Positions 34,797-46,100 of a stretch of DNA of 64,000 nt are shown piece by piece. The stretch is from Ryuthela nishihirai. Its lineage: Eukaryota > Arthropoda > Arachnida > Araneae > Heptathelidae. The stretch covers positions 15,542,001 through 15,606,000 of the forward strand of contig JAWZYU010000001.1 in assembly GCA_038380435.1 (NCBI GenBank). Direction: 5' to 3'. The position numbers and the translations under genes were made by a program. The notes beneath the pieces were generated by a model. It saw nothing but the letters and a program-made list of their open reading frames with translations. It made no database searches and had not been told where the DNA came from. Position 1 is the stretch's first letter; every line of letters begins with the position of its first letter.

Positions 34797-34876
34797 CAAT
34801 CACTCGTCAGATAAATAGTGCAGATGATGTGCAAACTGACACCGACAAAGAGAAATTAGTCATCACTAAGGATAGA
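34797..34876 (+). CDS. Candidate internal exon of an unidentified host gene
   Basis: An acceptor, tttttgcatttattttag, ends at 34796. A consensus donor, GTAAGT, starts at 34877. The 80 bases between are open as ITRQINSADDVQTDTDKE followed by KLVITKDR. The open frame extends beyond both splice sites (34610-34960), so the exon call depends on the two signals. The content is hydrophilic with no domain that I know. Confidence 0.35.
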
Positions 34877-34964
34877 GTAAGTTTTCTTTGCCTTGCGACA
34901 ATTCTACAAAACCACGGAGTCATCGACAACATCCTGAAAATCTCTTCACACGAAACATAATGGG

Positions 34965-35455
34965 CCACGTGCAATTTAGAGGATGCTCCAATTGAAAACG
35001 TTTGAACTAACCGAAAGATAGTTGTTTGTAGTGCTAAGGGACTATTTCAACAAATTAATGAATGATTACAACTCAAATTAATGAATTAATGAGGAAAAGA
35101 TCATCGGTGACTTTTGAAGTAGCATCAAATAACTCACGTGGGCACACCCAGGGCCACAGGATATTCGCTGTATAAAGGGTACTGCTTTATATCATTTCGT
35201 TAAACTGGCAAGGCTAAAACTAAGATAGGTCTTTTAGAAACGATATAATTTTGATAAAATATATCCTTTAACAATTCCTTTTAAACCTGTAGTCTCTGTA
35301 TAGATCAAAATAACAATTATTTTCAAGCCGTTATATAAAAACGTAGACTGGACAAAATTTCAACACGTTTGCTACTGAGCACACTGCGAAACACTGTGCG
35401 ATGAATTTAGGAGAGGCTTAAGCAAGATACGGTTTTAAACGTTTATTATAAAATA
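34965..35455. other. Unassigned AT-rich DNA
   Basis: Nothing recognised. Confidence 0.5.
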
Positions 35456-35958
35456 TTTCATACCTAAAATACTTAGATTGCATATATTAAGATCAGAAAA
35501 CTGATTTAGTGGATAAGTCTTGAACAAGAAATTAAAAATAAGTTTCTATTTCATACCAAATTTTGGTTTACTTTAAAGTTAAGGACAGATATATGTGATC
35601 TAGGGATTTAAAACGTGGAGACAAAAATGCTGGAATTAACTTTCAATGATTTACCGTAAGACGCTGAAATGAGTTCATAAAAAGAGAGTTGAGGAAGAAA
35701 TATATTTACAAGCAGAAAATACATTCAATTACATTTATAAAGAACATAAATGTATTTGTTTGATGGTAAAACTTCAAACAAGAAGCTGAAAACATTTTTT
35801 TTCTTACCAAATTTTAGTTTACTTCAAAAACATCAAGGACATAATTAATGGAGAGACCAGTTTAAAACGTTGAGAAAAAAATGCTGGAAAGAATTTGATA
35901 ATCATTGAAATAACATTTGAATCTGATAGAAGTTTTGAAAAGCACAGTCGGAAAAACA

Positions 35959-37445
35959 TACGAGGAGCGTTCAAAAGGTTCTTGACATGCATCTGCAGAA
36001 CAACAGCATTGCACTTACCTCAACAAAACTTTTACTGTCGTTCAAAGTACTCCACTTTAATGTTATGCAAAGTTGCAGACGTCTACGCCAATTCTGGAAC
36101 GCTTGGTGGAACTCCTGTTGAGGAATACTCTGCAACTCTGAATAAACGCATTTTGCAAGGTCTTGAACTTTTGAAAAAGGCTTCCCAACAAGTTCCTTTT
36201 TTAAATTTTGGAAGCAACCAAAAATCGCATAGTTGAAGACGAAGTGAATAAGTAGATGGGGTAGCTCTTTGAAATTTTCCTGCTCCAGATGGGCCATAAC
36301 TTTCCCCTTTTTGTGAGCACTGGCATTGTTATGAAGAAGAAGAACCGTTGACACGTCTGTTGTTGGACGCTACTCCTTAAACATTTTGGGTAAAATAATG
36401 TTGATGCAATATTGACCATTTACAGTCATTTTTTCAGGTAAGATGTTTACGGCTACCACTCCTTGGGAATTGAAAAATTGTGAACATCCTTTTCCTCAGG
36501 AAAAAGTCTTGTCTGAGGATTTAGGGGCATGATTCATCTTCCACAACGTAAACGTAGTTATCGATCTTTCTCAGAGTTGTATAGTAATTAAATTAAATCT
36601 CACCGCTTGTGACAATGCCTGTTAACCGTTCAGGGCCACTAGGTACAGTCGCTCAAAAAGTATCCGAACACTATGGTTGATTACGGAATTCAGAAAAAAT
36701 ATCTGGCAACGTTTTTTTTTTTTTTTGAGAAATTAGTGATCTGGCAACCTTCGTGTCACGTGACACGAAGGTTGCCAGATCACTAATTTCTTAAATAAAA
36801 AACATTGCCAGATATTTTTTCTGAATTCTGCAATCAACCATAGTGTTCGGATACTTTTTTGAGCGACTGTACAAACACTGCCAATATTTCCTTGTACGAG
36901 TAGACTGTAGCCTTTTTTGCAGTTCTGTCAGTTTGTAGGGTACCTATTTGGTACAAATCGTTCGGAATTTTAAACCTTGATGAATAATTGTTTTTACACT
37001 CCAATCGATACACTGACATGCAAACCTATTATCTTAACAAGTGATATGTGATTTTTCTTTAACGAGTTCACGAACAGCAGCGATGGTTCTTTCGTTCACG
37101 GTTCCTTCGGTTTTTCTGCACAAGGGAGGTTTCCGAAGCTTTGCCATTCTTCTTTGAATTTGTGCATCCATTCCGTAATGGTGCCATATGAACGGGAATG
37201 AACCCCATATACTTGTGATAAATCGGCATGAATTTTTATCTCATCGTTTCCAAGTTGCATCCATGTTAAAATGTAAAATATTTCCCCTTCTTTAGTAGAA
37301 CTATAGCCCAGCAGCAAAGAGAGAAATGATGATACGACCTTTGTTTTTAACACGTAATAACAACGTTAGACAAGCTTTCAAATAAGTCGTAGCTCGTTAA
37401 CTTCAGACAATCCACAGACACGAATCAAGAACGTTACGAAGGCCC
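35959..37445 (-). pseudogene. Mariner-like transposase relic split by a MITE
   Basis: On the minus strand, 37353-37096 encodes the N-terminal helix-turn-helix part (EIKIHADLSQVYG, SYGTITEWMHKFK). 36354-35971 encodes the C-terminal half with LLLHNNASAHK, LEQENFKELPH and KVQDLAKCVYSELQSIPQ. The second catalytic aspartate, normally HDNA, is Asn here. Between the halves a fold-back MITE (36646-36869) is inserted, and the frame is broken. The family is the mariner group also found fused in SETMAR. The element is dead. Confidence 0.75.
36646..36869. mobile_element. Fold-back MITE, copy 1 (in mariner gene)
   Basis: It is 224 bp, flanked by TA (36644-36645 and 36870-36871). The ends cagtcgctcaaaaagtatcc and the complement ggatacttttttgagcgactg are inverted. 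Almost the whole element is one palindrome; its centre reads ggcaaccttcgtgtcacgtgacacgaaggttgcc (first 20 bases ggcaaccttcgtgtcacgtg). The TA duplication points to mobilisation by a Tc1/mariner transposase. Confidence 0.88.
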
Positions 37446-37700
37446 TCAGAATTTAATGCCTAGAATTTAATGCGTAAAGTACATTCAGTTATATTTATTA
37501 CGGAAACAAAACTGATTTGATTATAATATTCAAAGAAAAAACTAGATATATGATTTTATCTCGTGCAAGATTTTAGTATACTTCAAAACCTTAAGACAGA
37601 ATTTAGGCAATAATTTTACAGAGATATTTGACTTCTTAGAAAAATATAGAATTTTTATCAAACCTTTCATTTAAAAAAGAAAGATTTTTTTCACCCTTGA

Positions 37701-37945
37701 AGTAAGAAATTGTCTAAATTCCTATCTGAATCGTATAGCGAAGTTGGTGACCCATTTCTTGTATCGAATACCAAATGCATGAGCCCTTATGTTTTATAAT
37801 GTCACTCGCACCCTATATAGGACGTTAAGTCCTGCCACCGTGCTAAGGATAAACACATCCATGCCATGGATAAACCCCTAAACAAAAATTCTAAGGGATT
37901 AAGACGGCAGTAATTCTAAGGGATTTTCTAAGGGATTAAAAAAAA
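37701..37945. other. Leader of the Polinton block
   Basis: It contains three copies of ttctaagggatt (37889-37937) just before the protease gene. No other feature. Confidence 0.4.
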
Positions 37946-38290
37946 GAGCCATTAAGTAACTTAGATATCGAAAAAACAATGAAAAACGAAATAGGATTCC
38001 GCGGTGTATACTCTATCGATTCTTTGCCAACAAAAATATTCAAGAACGAAAATGGTATAATGAACTTTGACGTTTCCCGTGGTTCAGGAACTCATTGGGT
38101 AGCTTATTTCAATGATGCGAAGCTACCTTACGTCGAGTACTTTGATCCATTCCGTTTATCTCCACCAGAAGAAATAAAACACTCCTTACTTACATCTTCA
38201 AAGCCGATCGTGTATAACTCTTCGCAAATTCAAGAAAATCACTCTGTAAAATGCGGTTACTATTGCATTTATTACATTACGAAGGAATAA
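37946..38290 (+). CDS. Polinton adenovirus-type cysteine protease
   Basis: The ATG at 37979 gives 103 codons, and in-frame homologous-looking codons (PLSNLDIEKT) extend upstream to 37949, so the real start may be earlier or lost. Counting from 37979, His39 (SGTHWVAY), Asp56 (EYFDPF), Gln85 and Cys92 (KCGYYC) match the His-Asp/Glu-Gln-Cys set of adenain-like proteases. The Gln-to-Cys spacing of 7 is conserved. The enzyme is thought to process capsid precursors in Polintons. The gene is followed closely by capsid genes on the same strand. The frame is intact, though expression is doubtful in this decayed element. Confidence 0.85.
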   Translation, partial: EPLSNLDIEKTMKNEIGFRGVYSIDSLPTKIFKNENGIMNFDVSRGSGTHWVAYFNDAKLPYVEYFDPFRLSPPEEIKHSLLTSSKPIVYNSSQIQENHSVKCGYYCIYYITKE

Positions 38291-38384
38291 TAACATAAGC
38301 CGTATGATGTATTGTATCAGTATGAACAAACTCCTAACGATAGGAATGAATTTTTGGTAACAACTAGCATATAAGTACTACATA

Positions 38385-38876
38385 GTACTACACTGCATTA
38401 ATAAAGACGGTACTCATAACTATCAATTCCTCTAATATTGCGGCATACAACCCCGAAGATTTGGAAATTAATTATGAAACGCCGATCACACTCAATGGTG
38501 AATACGAGATAGCACTGATGGGTAGCAATATGTAGTATTCCTGGTACAACATCGGTGATAAATATAACAATAATACTCTGAAATACTTCAATGGAAGACA
38601 ATAGAATAAAATAACTTTCCCGATTGGAATGTACGATATAGGCGGATTTAATGATGTTTTAAAAAATGTCTTTGGAGATCCTAGCCCTATAATACTAGAA
38701 AGCAACCTCCCCACATTAAGATTTGTTATTCGTTTCGCAAGAGGATGTAAAATGGATTTTTCCCAAGGAAAGTTGCGAGAAATTCTAGCGTTCGAATCGA
38801 AAATTATTGATGCAGCAAAAAACGGAGGAAAGTTCCCACCCAAAATAGCGAGAGGGTCGATCGCATTCTGATTCAC
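38385..38876 (+). pseudogene. Polinton minor-capsid (penton-like) protein, broken
   Basis: A frame opening near 38398 has SSNIAAYNPEDLEINYETP, then LNGEYEIAL, and meets a TAG near 38533. It resumes with ITFPIGMYDIGGFNDVL (within 38600-38660) and KMDFSQGKLREILAFES, ending at 38871. These blocks match the small structural protein that sits between protease and major capsid in arthropod Polintons, proposed to be a penton-like single jelly roll. The C-terminal half of the protein is missing or shifted. The identification rests on conserved blocks and position. Confidence 0.6.
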
Positions 38877-38921
38877 TGTTCTACTGTCGAATCTTCCTAT
38901 CTCAATAACCAGAAGAGCGAC

Positions 38922-40249
38922 GTGTTGTACAGTTTCGTGTTCGAAAACTCAATAGACGATAATTCCACGACAAAATACGAATACTTGGAATATCGAAAAA
39001 CCAAGGTTAATGTTAAAAATCTCGAAAAATACGAAATATTTACCAAAGATATGGACGTATTTCTATATCCGCACAATAGTTACATACACATCAAAAACAA
39101 AATACTGAAATCAGATGGGTCTGATATCGGCGTCAATGATGTAGTTACAATGGTCAATAACGGGTACAACATTTTTAAGAGAGTTCAATATTATATCGAA
39201 AGCATAGAATTGGAAGATATTTCATTGCCCGGAGTGACGACCACAATTCACAATTTAATTGATCTTACCGAAGACTTTTCACACAGTGCTGCCACAAGTA
39301 TGACGTGGTTCAAAGATACCGCAGGCAGTTCGAAAATGAATAAGTATTTGTACGATGGAGGCGAAGATAAACTGGACACGAATAATAAGATAAAGGATTT
39401 TGCACAAGCGTTGAAGAAAAATTCTGAATTCAATCAAGGATTCTCGGACAGATATGAAATTACAAAAAATAGTCGAAATATAAGTTTTTTCTTACCACTG
39501 AATTGACTGTTTGGATTCTGCCGAGACGTGGATAAAGTGTTTCGCGGTGAAAAACATATTATAAAAATAGAAAAAATGACGACAATGACATTATGCAGAG
39601 AGTTGGGGCTACGTTGTATAAATCTGAAATATCTCACGTATCTTGGTTTATTCCAAAAGTGGAACCATCACTACAAGTACTTGCAAAATTAGAATCTCAG
39701 TTAGCAAGCGGCAATCCACATGAAATCTTTTGGGAATCGTGCAAACTGTACAAATCTGATACTCGAATTGACACTCATGTCAGTTGGCGGGTTACTACAA
39801 CTCAAAATAAACCCGTCCATCTTTATGTCGTCTTACAAAAGTCTAACCGATTAAATAATCAAACCAGAAACAATATGGTATTTGATCACATGTTACTAGA
39901 ACGGATTCAGATCAGAGTGAATAGTAAACAGTTTCCTGAACGAGAATTCGAGTGCAACTTTGAACCCAACAGTTTAGATTATGCGCGAGTTTACAACAGC
40001 TTTTTGGCTGCAAAAAATATGGATATCAACTCGGGTATACAAGTCAGTTAACAAGATTTTATGAAATTGTATCCGATATTCCACTTCGATGTCAGCAAAT
40101 ACGAATCACGTCTATATGAATTATCAGCAACTGCTGACATCGAAATACGATTTAAATTAAATAGACCGCCAAACGAATTATATCACGTATATTGCGTAAT
40201 TTCTCAGAACGAAAAGCAACTATACAACCACTTGAAAGAAACCTTTTAG
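38922..40249 (+). pseudogene. Polinton major-capsid-like protein, broken
   Basis: Three frames cover one protein of roughly 430 residues: 38922-39506, 39593-40051 and 40061-40249. Conserved blocks in order are SGSDIGVNDVVTMVNNGY-like (near 39115-39165), then FFLPLN, FGFCRDVDKVFRG (just after the first stop), WFIPKVEPSLQVLAKLE, NNMVFDHM, FPEREFECNF, and LYPIFHFDVS. These are typical of the hexon-like double jelly-roll protein of Polintons and adintovirus-like elements. There is a stop at about 39504, a frame change to about 39593, and a stop at 40049. It follows the protease and minor capsid genes on the same strand, a normal Polinton order. Confidence 0.72.
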
Positions 40250-40776
40250 TTATTGGCTAAAAAAACTTTTTTAAATACAATCATTTCGAAATCTACATCT
40301 ATTTGCACATTTAAAAAAAATATGTATATTCCTGAAACAGTATTTTTTCAGCTTCACTTTAATAAATAATCAGTGAATAAGAGATTTAGTTCAGTGAAAC
40401 TAAATCTCGACCCCGTTTGTTCTTTTGAGGAGATCGAGACTGATTTCCGTTTTACACGATAACATAAAAGTCCTCTCTCTTTACAAACTTCATACATTCT
40501 CAAAATTATTCTACCCTATATCACTTTTTACTTCAAATTATTTCTAAATTATTGAAAAAAATAAACCTAAATCACTTTTCACTTCAATTTTTTTTTCATC
40601 TCATACCCTCACATTCTTATAAAGAAAATTCATACATTCACAGATATTCAAAGTCTATCTTTTTATCATATTTTTTCTCTCCCAAACCCTCGAAAACGTC
40701 ATTTTACTTGTTGATTTTGTCATATGTTTCAAACAAATTTCTCAAAACTGTCTGGCTTTGTCGAATTCTCCGAGTT
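40250..40776. other. AT-rich flank of the Polinton block
   Basis: A short inverted repeat around gatttagttcagtgaaactaaatc lies at 40383-40408. Otherwise nothing is recognised. Confidence 0.45.
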
Positions 40777-41250
40777 ACCTGGCTTTTTACAACCGAATAA
40801 TCCAGTGCAGTGTATGATAACTCAACAAACCACATCATTTTCATCTCTTTCACACACACCTCATTTTTCTGAAAATTAGTTAAACAAATTAGTTTAAATC
40901 TCGTCTGCCCAAAAAACTTAAATTACTTTTTTCACATGCTAAAAAACACCCGGTTTTTCTGATTTTCACAGATATTTTCACAAAAATAACCCACAAGAAA
41001 CACCGATTTACCTGGCTTTTTACAACCAAATAATCCAGTGAAGTGTATGATAACTCAACAAACCACATCATTATTTTATCTCATACACACACACACACCT
41101 CATTTCAAACTAATCCATTTAAACTAATTCACAAATTAGTTTAAATCTCGTCTGCCAAAAAAAAACAAACTTAAATTTCTTTTTTCACATGCTAAAAATT
41201 CATGCTCCCGGTTTTTTCTAATTTTCACACATATTTCACAAAAAAACACA
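40777..41250. repeat. Tandem duplication, period about 233 bp
   Basis: acctggctttttacaacc occurs at 40777 and 41010. Both copies continue with aataatccagtg, tgtatgataactcaacaaac, attagtttaaatctcgtctg and cacatgctaaaaa. The second copy carries a CA-repeat expansion. Confidence 0.8.
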
Positions 41251-41354
41251 AGAAACTACTATTTACGTCATCTCCCATAACTTTTCCCATAGATTTTCAC
41301 AGAATTCTCCAGACCCTTTTACTGGCCCAGAACTCTCATTTATGCTACTACTCC

Positions 41355-41645
41355 CCTGGTGAGTTTCTCACGTTCAGATGTATTTATAATTTATGTAATT
41401 GTACTAGTAGGATTATTTCTGACACAGGTGAACGCGAAGCGGTAGGGAGTTTCCCTCCACAAGTAGCTCTTATCACTCTATCGCACACTTTGGAACATGG
41501 GAACCCCAGGGGTGATTCTAACATTCACATATATTTGAAACTTATGTGAGAACAGTGGCTGGTTCCATTGTTTATACTTGTGAACGTGAAACATCAAGAA
41601 GGGATAAAATCTAGAAGTGTTGCTAACCACTCGAGCGCAGAATCT
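41355..41645 (+). repeat. Solo unit of the 306-bp satellite
   Basis: It matches one full unit of the array at 52094-56735: gatgtatttataatttatgt, gaacgcgaagcgg, ctctatcgcacactttggaac and attcacatatatttgaaact. It lies about 10 kb outside the array. Confidence 0.85.
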
Positions 41646-42203
41646 CGATGATTTGTGGGAGAAAGTTAACGCTGCTTGGTGTGTAATTCCTCAGGAAAAT
41701 ATCCGTTGACTCTATGACTCCATGTCATGCCGTATTGCTGCTTGTATTGCCGTTCACGGCGGGGCAACCACCCACTGAGGCTGTCACATTGTGCTGCATT
41801 ATCTCATCTTGAAACCGCTGAAAGCGGCTGCAAATTAAATCATGGTTGGTTACACTATGCTTGGGTGTACTCAAATTTACAATATGTAATTAGCAGTTGG
41901 AGAGGAAATTATTTCCGCAATTTAAACAATATTTTTTCCTATTCACAGTCAAACTGTTAAGTTGGTATTTGATATTAGTTATTCAAATATTATTAATCTT
42001 TTATCCTTTCCCGATAATGTTAAATAAATTTATAGTTTTAAAATAAATATCTTTTTATATAAACAGCAATGATTATCTCAAAAAGCTAATGTTTTTAATA
42101 CCAGACAAATTGGTCTTTTCTATAATGTTCCAGTAGGAAGAAAAAATATTTTCCAAAATACTTTTTATTCCTGGAACCAAAATTATTTAATTAATTGCCT
42201 CCG
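41646..42203. other. Unassigned DNA
   Basis: No supported feature. Confidence 0.5.
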
Positions 42204-42213
42204 TAGTTGAGAG

Positions 42214-42589
42214 GGGCGGGGGTGGCTCAGTGGTAGCGCGCCGGGCTCGTAATTTTTAGTTCCCAGGTTCGAGTCCCAGCTGGGCCAGCGTTGAGATTTA
42301 TCTACGCAAAATTCCTTGCCCTGCCCACAGTCAGTAGGGAAAACCGATGGGGTTGCAAAGGCCGCCGTCCTTTGGATGAAACGTTAAACGGTGGCACCGA
42401 GAGCCATAACCTGCGCATGTTAAAGAACACACTGGATGGCATTGACGGGAGGCTATGATCTCTCTCCTAACTGCTGTTCCAGTGGGTCCCCTCCCCCAAC
42501 CTTCTCTGAGTCTTCGAGGTCCATGTGACCTGGCCATTGATCCCATGGTGTGCAAAAAAGTGCCGCTGAGAGGTAAAACAACTCAACCC
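42214..42589 (+). mobile_element. SINE family B, full length
   Basis: The tRNA-like head has an A box (ggctcagtggtagcgcgcc) and a B box (ggttcgagtcc). The anticodon-loop region reads CTCGTAA (as in a Thr-CGT loop), but the stems have decayed. The body ends with gaggtaaaacaactcaaccc. A 10-bp target duplication, tagttgagag, sits at 42204-42213 and 42590-42599. This is the reference copy for the family, at 376 bp. Confidence 0.9.
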
Positions 42590-42789
42590 TAGTTGAGAGA
42601 TGAAAAAAGTCGTAATGTCTTCGAAAAGATTGTAGTACTCATTTATGTTCTTTTTTCCTATCTTTGAAACACTGTTTAGATGATATTTCTCTTTTGATCT
42701 TTTTTCCTAAAAATGCTTACGTTTTGTAATTATTGTTGTCAGGTTTCACGTGGACGATTCGCACGGAATCTTTATGGGATTTTACATCT

Positions 42790-43015
42790 CTTGATTCCAT
42801 TTCCATCCAACGGATGGCGGCTTTTCCAAACCCATACATGTCCCCTACTGACCAAGGGCGGTTTTCAGAGATAAATCTCGACACTGGCCCAGCAGGGACT
42901 CGAACCTAGGACAGGTCACATGGACTCCAGGGGCTTAGAGAAGGTTGGCAAAGGGAACATGTAGATCAGCTGTTAGGAGACAGACGAAAGCCTCCCGTCA
43001 AAGCGTTTCTAACAT
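42790..43015 (-). mobile_element. Rearranged SINE family B fragments
   Basis: Two minus-oriented pieces lie in non-canonical order. 42800-42914 runs from the middle of the body to the head (ending gggactcgaacctagg). It is followed directly by 42919-43010, from the 3' region (caggtcacatggactcc to cctcccgtcaaag). They represent two truncated copies or a rearranged one. Confidence 0.7.
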
Positions 43016-43045
43016 TCGTAGATCAAGATTTGACTTCTACGTTTA

Positions 43046-43396
43046 GGGGCGGTGGTAGCTCAGTCGGTAGCGTGCCAGGCTCGTAATCTACTGTTCCCAG
43101 ATTCGTGTCCCAGCTGGGTCAGCGTTGAGATTTATCTCCGCAAAACTCCCCGCCCTGCCCACGATCAGTAGGGGACACCAATGGGCATGGAAAGGCCGTT
43201 TCCGTTGGATGGGACGTTAAGCCGTGGCCCCGTGTGCAGAAGAGCCATACCCTGTGTACATTAAAGAACACGCTTGATGGTCTTGGCTGGAGGCTACCAC
43301 CTATCTACCAACAGCTGACCAGTGGGTCCCCTACCCCAACCTTCTCTGGGCCTTCGGGGTCCACGTGACCTGGCCATTTAGCCCATGGTATGCAAA
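43046..43396 (+). mobile_element. SINE family B, 5' part (split by LINE)
   Basis: It starts with the tRNA-like head (ggtggtagctcagtcggtag) and runs to tttagcccatggtatgcaaa. There the LINE copy 43397-46100 interrupts it. The missing 3' end of the SINE resumes at 46101. Confidence 0.88.
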
Positions 43397-46074
43397 TTAA
43401 TGAAAGGTTTCTTACAGCAAAATTTCAGACAAGCATTAAAGACTTGAATGTTATCTGCTGAATATTATTATGCCCCTTGGACATGATGTATTTGAATATT
43501 ATTATGCCCCCACTGAAGATGCCGATGAGGTTCAGAAGGATAGGTTTTACGGACAACTTCAGGATATTTTGAATTCTGTCAAGAAAGGAGATATTACCCT
43601 TATTCTAGGTGACTTCAATGCCAAAGATGGTAGTGATTCTGACCTTTGGTGAGGGGTGATAGGCCCTTTTGGTATTGGTAGCTGCAATGGCAATGGGCAA
43701 CGTCTCCTACAGGTAAGTAAACTCAATGGATTAAGAATAACTAACACTTATAACAAACACCGCGACATACATAAATACACATGGGTTTCACCCGATGGGC
43801 TGCATAAGAATATGATTGATTATATATTAATTAACAGCAAATGGGCTAGTTCTGTTAAGAATACCAGGTCATATAGGGGAGCTGAAATTGGATCTGACCA
43901 TTACCTTTTTAAAAGTGTCTTGCAACTTAAACTTAAAAGTGTTGTGCTAATGTTAAAAAATTTACCTTTAATACTGAAGCTGTGAAAGACCCTGTTATTG
44001 CTAAAGCTTACCATGATAGGTTACTTAGTCGTTATGACAGTCATGGTTTGCTTACTACTGAAGTTGAGGAAGAATGGGGCCATTTTAAACAGGCTTTTTT
44101 GGAAACTAACAGTACTCTTTTAGGAAAAAAGGAGCAGAGGAGACAGAATTATTTGAGTGATAAGGCACTTGAGCTTATTTCTGAAAGAAGGAATTTCAGG
44201 AATGTCCTTAATCAGTACCATACTAGTCCTAATAGAAAGCATTACAGAGAGCTTAGTAAACGTGTAAAGGATCAGTTAGCTACTGATATGAATCTTTGGC
44301 TTGATGGCTTGGCTGACAAAGCTGAGGAAGCAGTTAGGCAGCACAACAGCAGAGAGCTGTACCAAATAGTTAATGTTTTATGTGGTAGAAAACGGATAGG
44401 CATACAAGGATTGAAGGATAAACAAGGTAAGGTTATAGAAGGGGAGGATTCTGTCATGGCTAGGTGGGCTGAGCATTTCAGTGATGTTCTTATTCTAAAC
44501 AATGTGGTTTGTTCTTTTCCCATTGTTGTAATGATGATCGATGCATTACTGGCTTTAATGTTGGCACTATAACACAATCTCAAGTTATTTTGGCTATTTC
44601 TAAACTTAAACTTCATAAATCCCCAGAGATAGATGAAATAACTACAGAAATGCTTAGAGCTGGGAATGTTTCGGTTACCGCTTGGATGACTGAAATTTAG
44701 AATATCTTTTATGATAAAGGCATGGTTCCTAAGGATTATACCACAGCTATTATTATCCCTATTTTCAAAAAAAGGTGATCTCAGTTCTTGTGATAACTAT
44801 AGGGGTATCAGCCTACTCTCTGTTCCAGGTAAAGTTCTTTCCATGATTGTGCTTAATAGAATTAAGAATCTGGTTGACAGTCAATTGCGTGATGAGCAAT
44901 GTTGATTCAGAAGGGGTAGGGGATGTGTGGATCAGATATTTTCACTTAGGCAGATTCTTGAGAAATGTTTAGAGTTTCAGAAACCTTTGGTTGCTAGCTT
45001 TGTTGATTTCAAAAAGGCTTTCGACTCTGTTGATCGACATAATTTGTGGTTGATTGTGAGAGCATATGGTATACCCGAGAAGTTAGTTAACATAATGAAA
45101 TCTCTCTATAATAACACTGAGTCGTGTGTGAGAGTTGGTAAGGCTTGTAGCAATTGGTTTACCATTACTTCTGGTATTCGACATGGGTGCATTTTGTCTC
45201 CTTTTCTTTTAAGTTTGGTTATTGATTACGTTATGCGAAATTCATTGCAAGGCAAAAATTTTGGCCTTAAATGGTCTGGAGATACTAAAATTTCTGATTT
45301 AGATTATGCTTATGATTTATCCCTTTTGGCAAATGATGTTGCTCAGATGAACTCTTTTATTCGAGCTGTTGATGAAGCTGGTACAAGAGTAGGTTTGGTT
45401 ATAAACAGAGAGAAAACTAAACTGATGAAAATTGGTCAGGCAAGTTGTGATTCAGTTCATCTGAATGGTTGCAATCTTGAACAGGTGTCACAGTTTAATT
45501 ATCTTGGGAGCTATGTAACAGATACTGGTGATATGCGGCATGAGATTAGCAGACGAATAGGGATTGCTGCCGGGACTTTAAGAATCTATGGAGATTACGG
45601 AGAAATAGGCGTATACACCTAAAGACTAAAATTAGACTGTATAATAGTTTGGTTCTTTCTAGGGTTAGTTATGGTACTGAAACTTGGACGCTGTGTAAAC
45701 TAGATAACAGGAAACTAGATGCTTTTCATTCTAGATGCTTACGTAGTATCTTGGGTATTAGGTGGTTTAACTTTGTAACTAATGATGAGGTTAGGCAAAG
45801 GTGTCTGCAACCTCCTTTAAGCAGCATATTGTGTGGAGAGAGACTTCGCTGGTTTGGCCATGATACCCGTATGGGTAATTATAGATTAGCGAATAGGGTT
45901 ATGAACAGTGTGCCTAAAGGTCTCAGAAAGAAGGGGAGATCTAGGATGCGGTGGGCAGACAATGCCAAACAGGACCTTGTTAGAATTGGTGTGCAGTGGC
46001 CGGATGCAGCAGATGTAGCTCAGGACAGATATGCTTGGAGAATTAAACTGCGCGGTCTGGTTGGACCTCCGTAG
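43397..46074 (+). pseudogene. Endonuclease-reverse transcriptase of the truncated LINE
   Basis: Compared with the intact copy it has a small duplication-insertion near 43462-43495 and a TGA at about 43650. A 2-base loss lies near 43938, and a stop and edits near 44698. There is one extra A in the A-run near 44773, a TGA near 44902 and a 1-base loss near 45578. The catalytic YADD reads YAYD near 45305-45316, so even the active site is altered. Open pieces remain at 43982-44572, 44927-45622 and 45649-46074. It is dead. Confidence 0.9.
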
Positions 46075-46100
46075 CCCATGGCTGCTTGAGGATGATGATG
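43397..46100 (+). mobile_element. 5'-truncated RTE/BovB-like LINE inserted in a SINE
   Basis: The sequence is closely similar to the intact LINE from 11823 to its GAT-rich end, so the first ~110 codons are missing. It sits inside a family-B SINE between tgcaaa at 43391-43396 and tgcaaa at 46101-46106, a 6-bp target duplication. The 3' GATGATGATG tail is short. Confidence 0.9.

Larger units (their letters stand above)
35460..37700. repeat. Tandem repeat (about 255-bp units) interrupted by a mariner
   Basis: Units at about 35460-35715, 35716-35955 and 37475-37700 share a block like ttaccaaattttagtttacttcaaa, a downstream aaaatgctgga (first two), and acattcaattacatttat. The third unit is separated from the others by the mariner relic at 35959-37445, consistent with insertion into a pre-existing array. 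Confidence 0.55.

Noticed and set aside
1..40300. One single Polinton spanning 0-40 kb
   Set aside because: The polymerase and capsid blocks are more than 33 kb apart, on opposite strands, with many unrelated elements between. Polintons are usually 15-20 kb, so two separate remnants are more likely.
42214..42300. Functional tRNA-Thr(CGT) gene
   Set aside because: The CTCGTAA loop is suggestive, but the anticodon stem has decayed and the same head starts every full-length family-B SINE.
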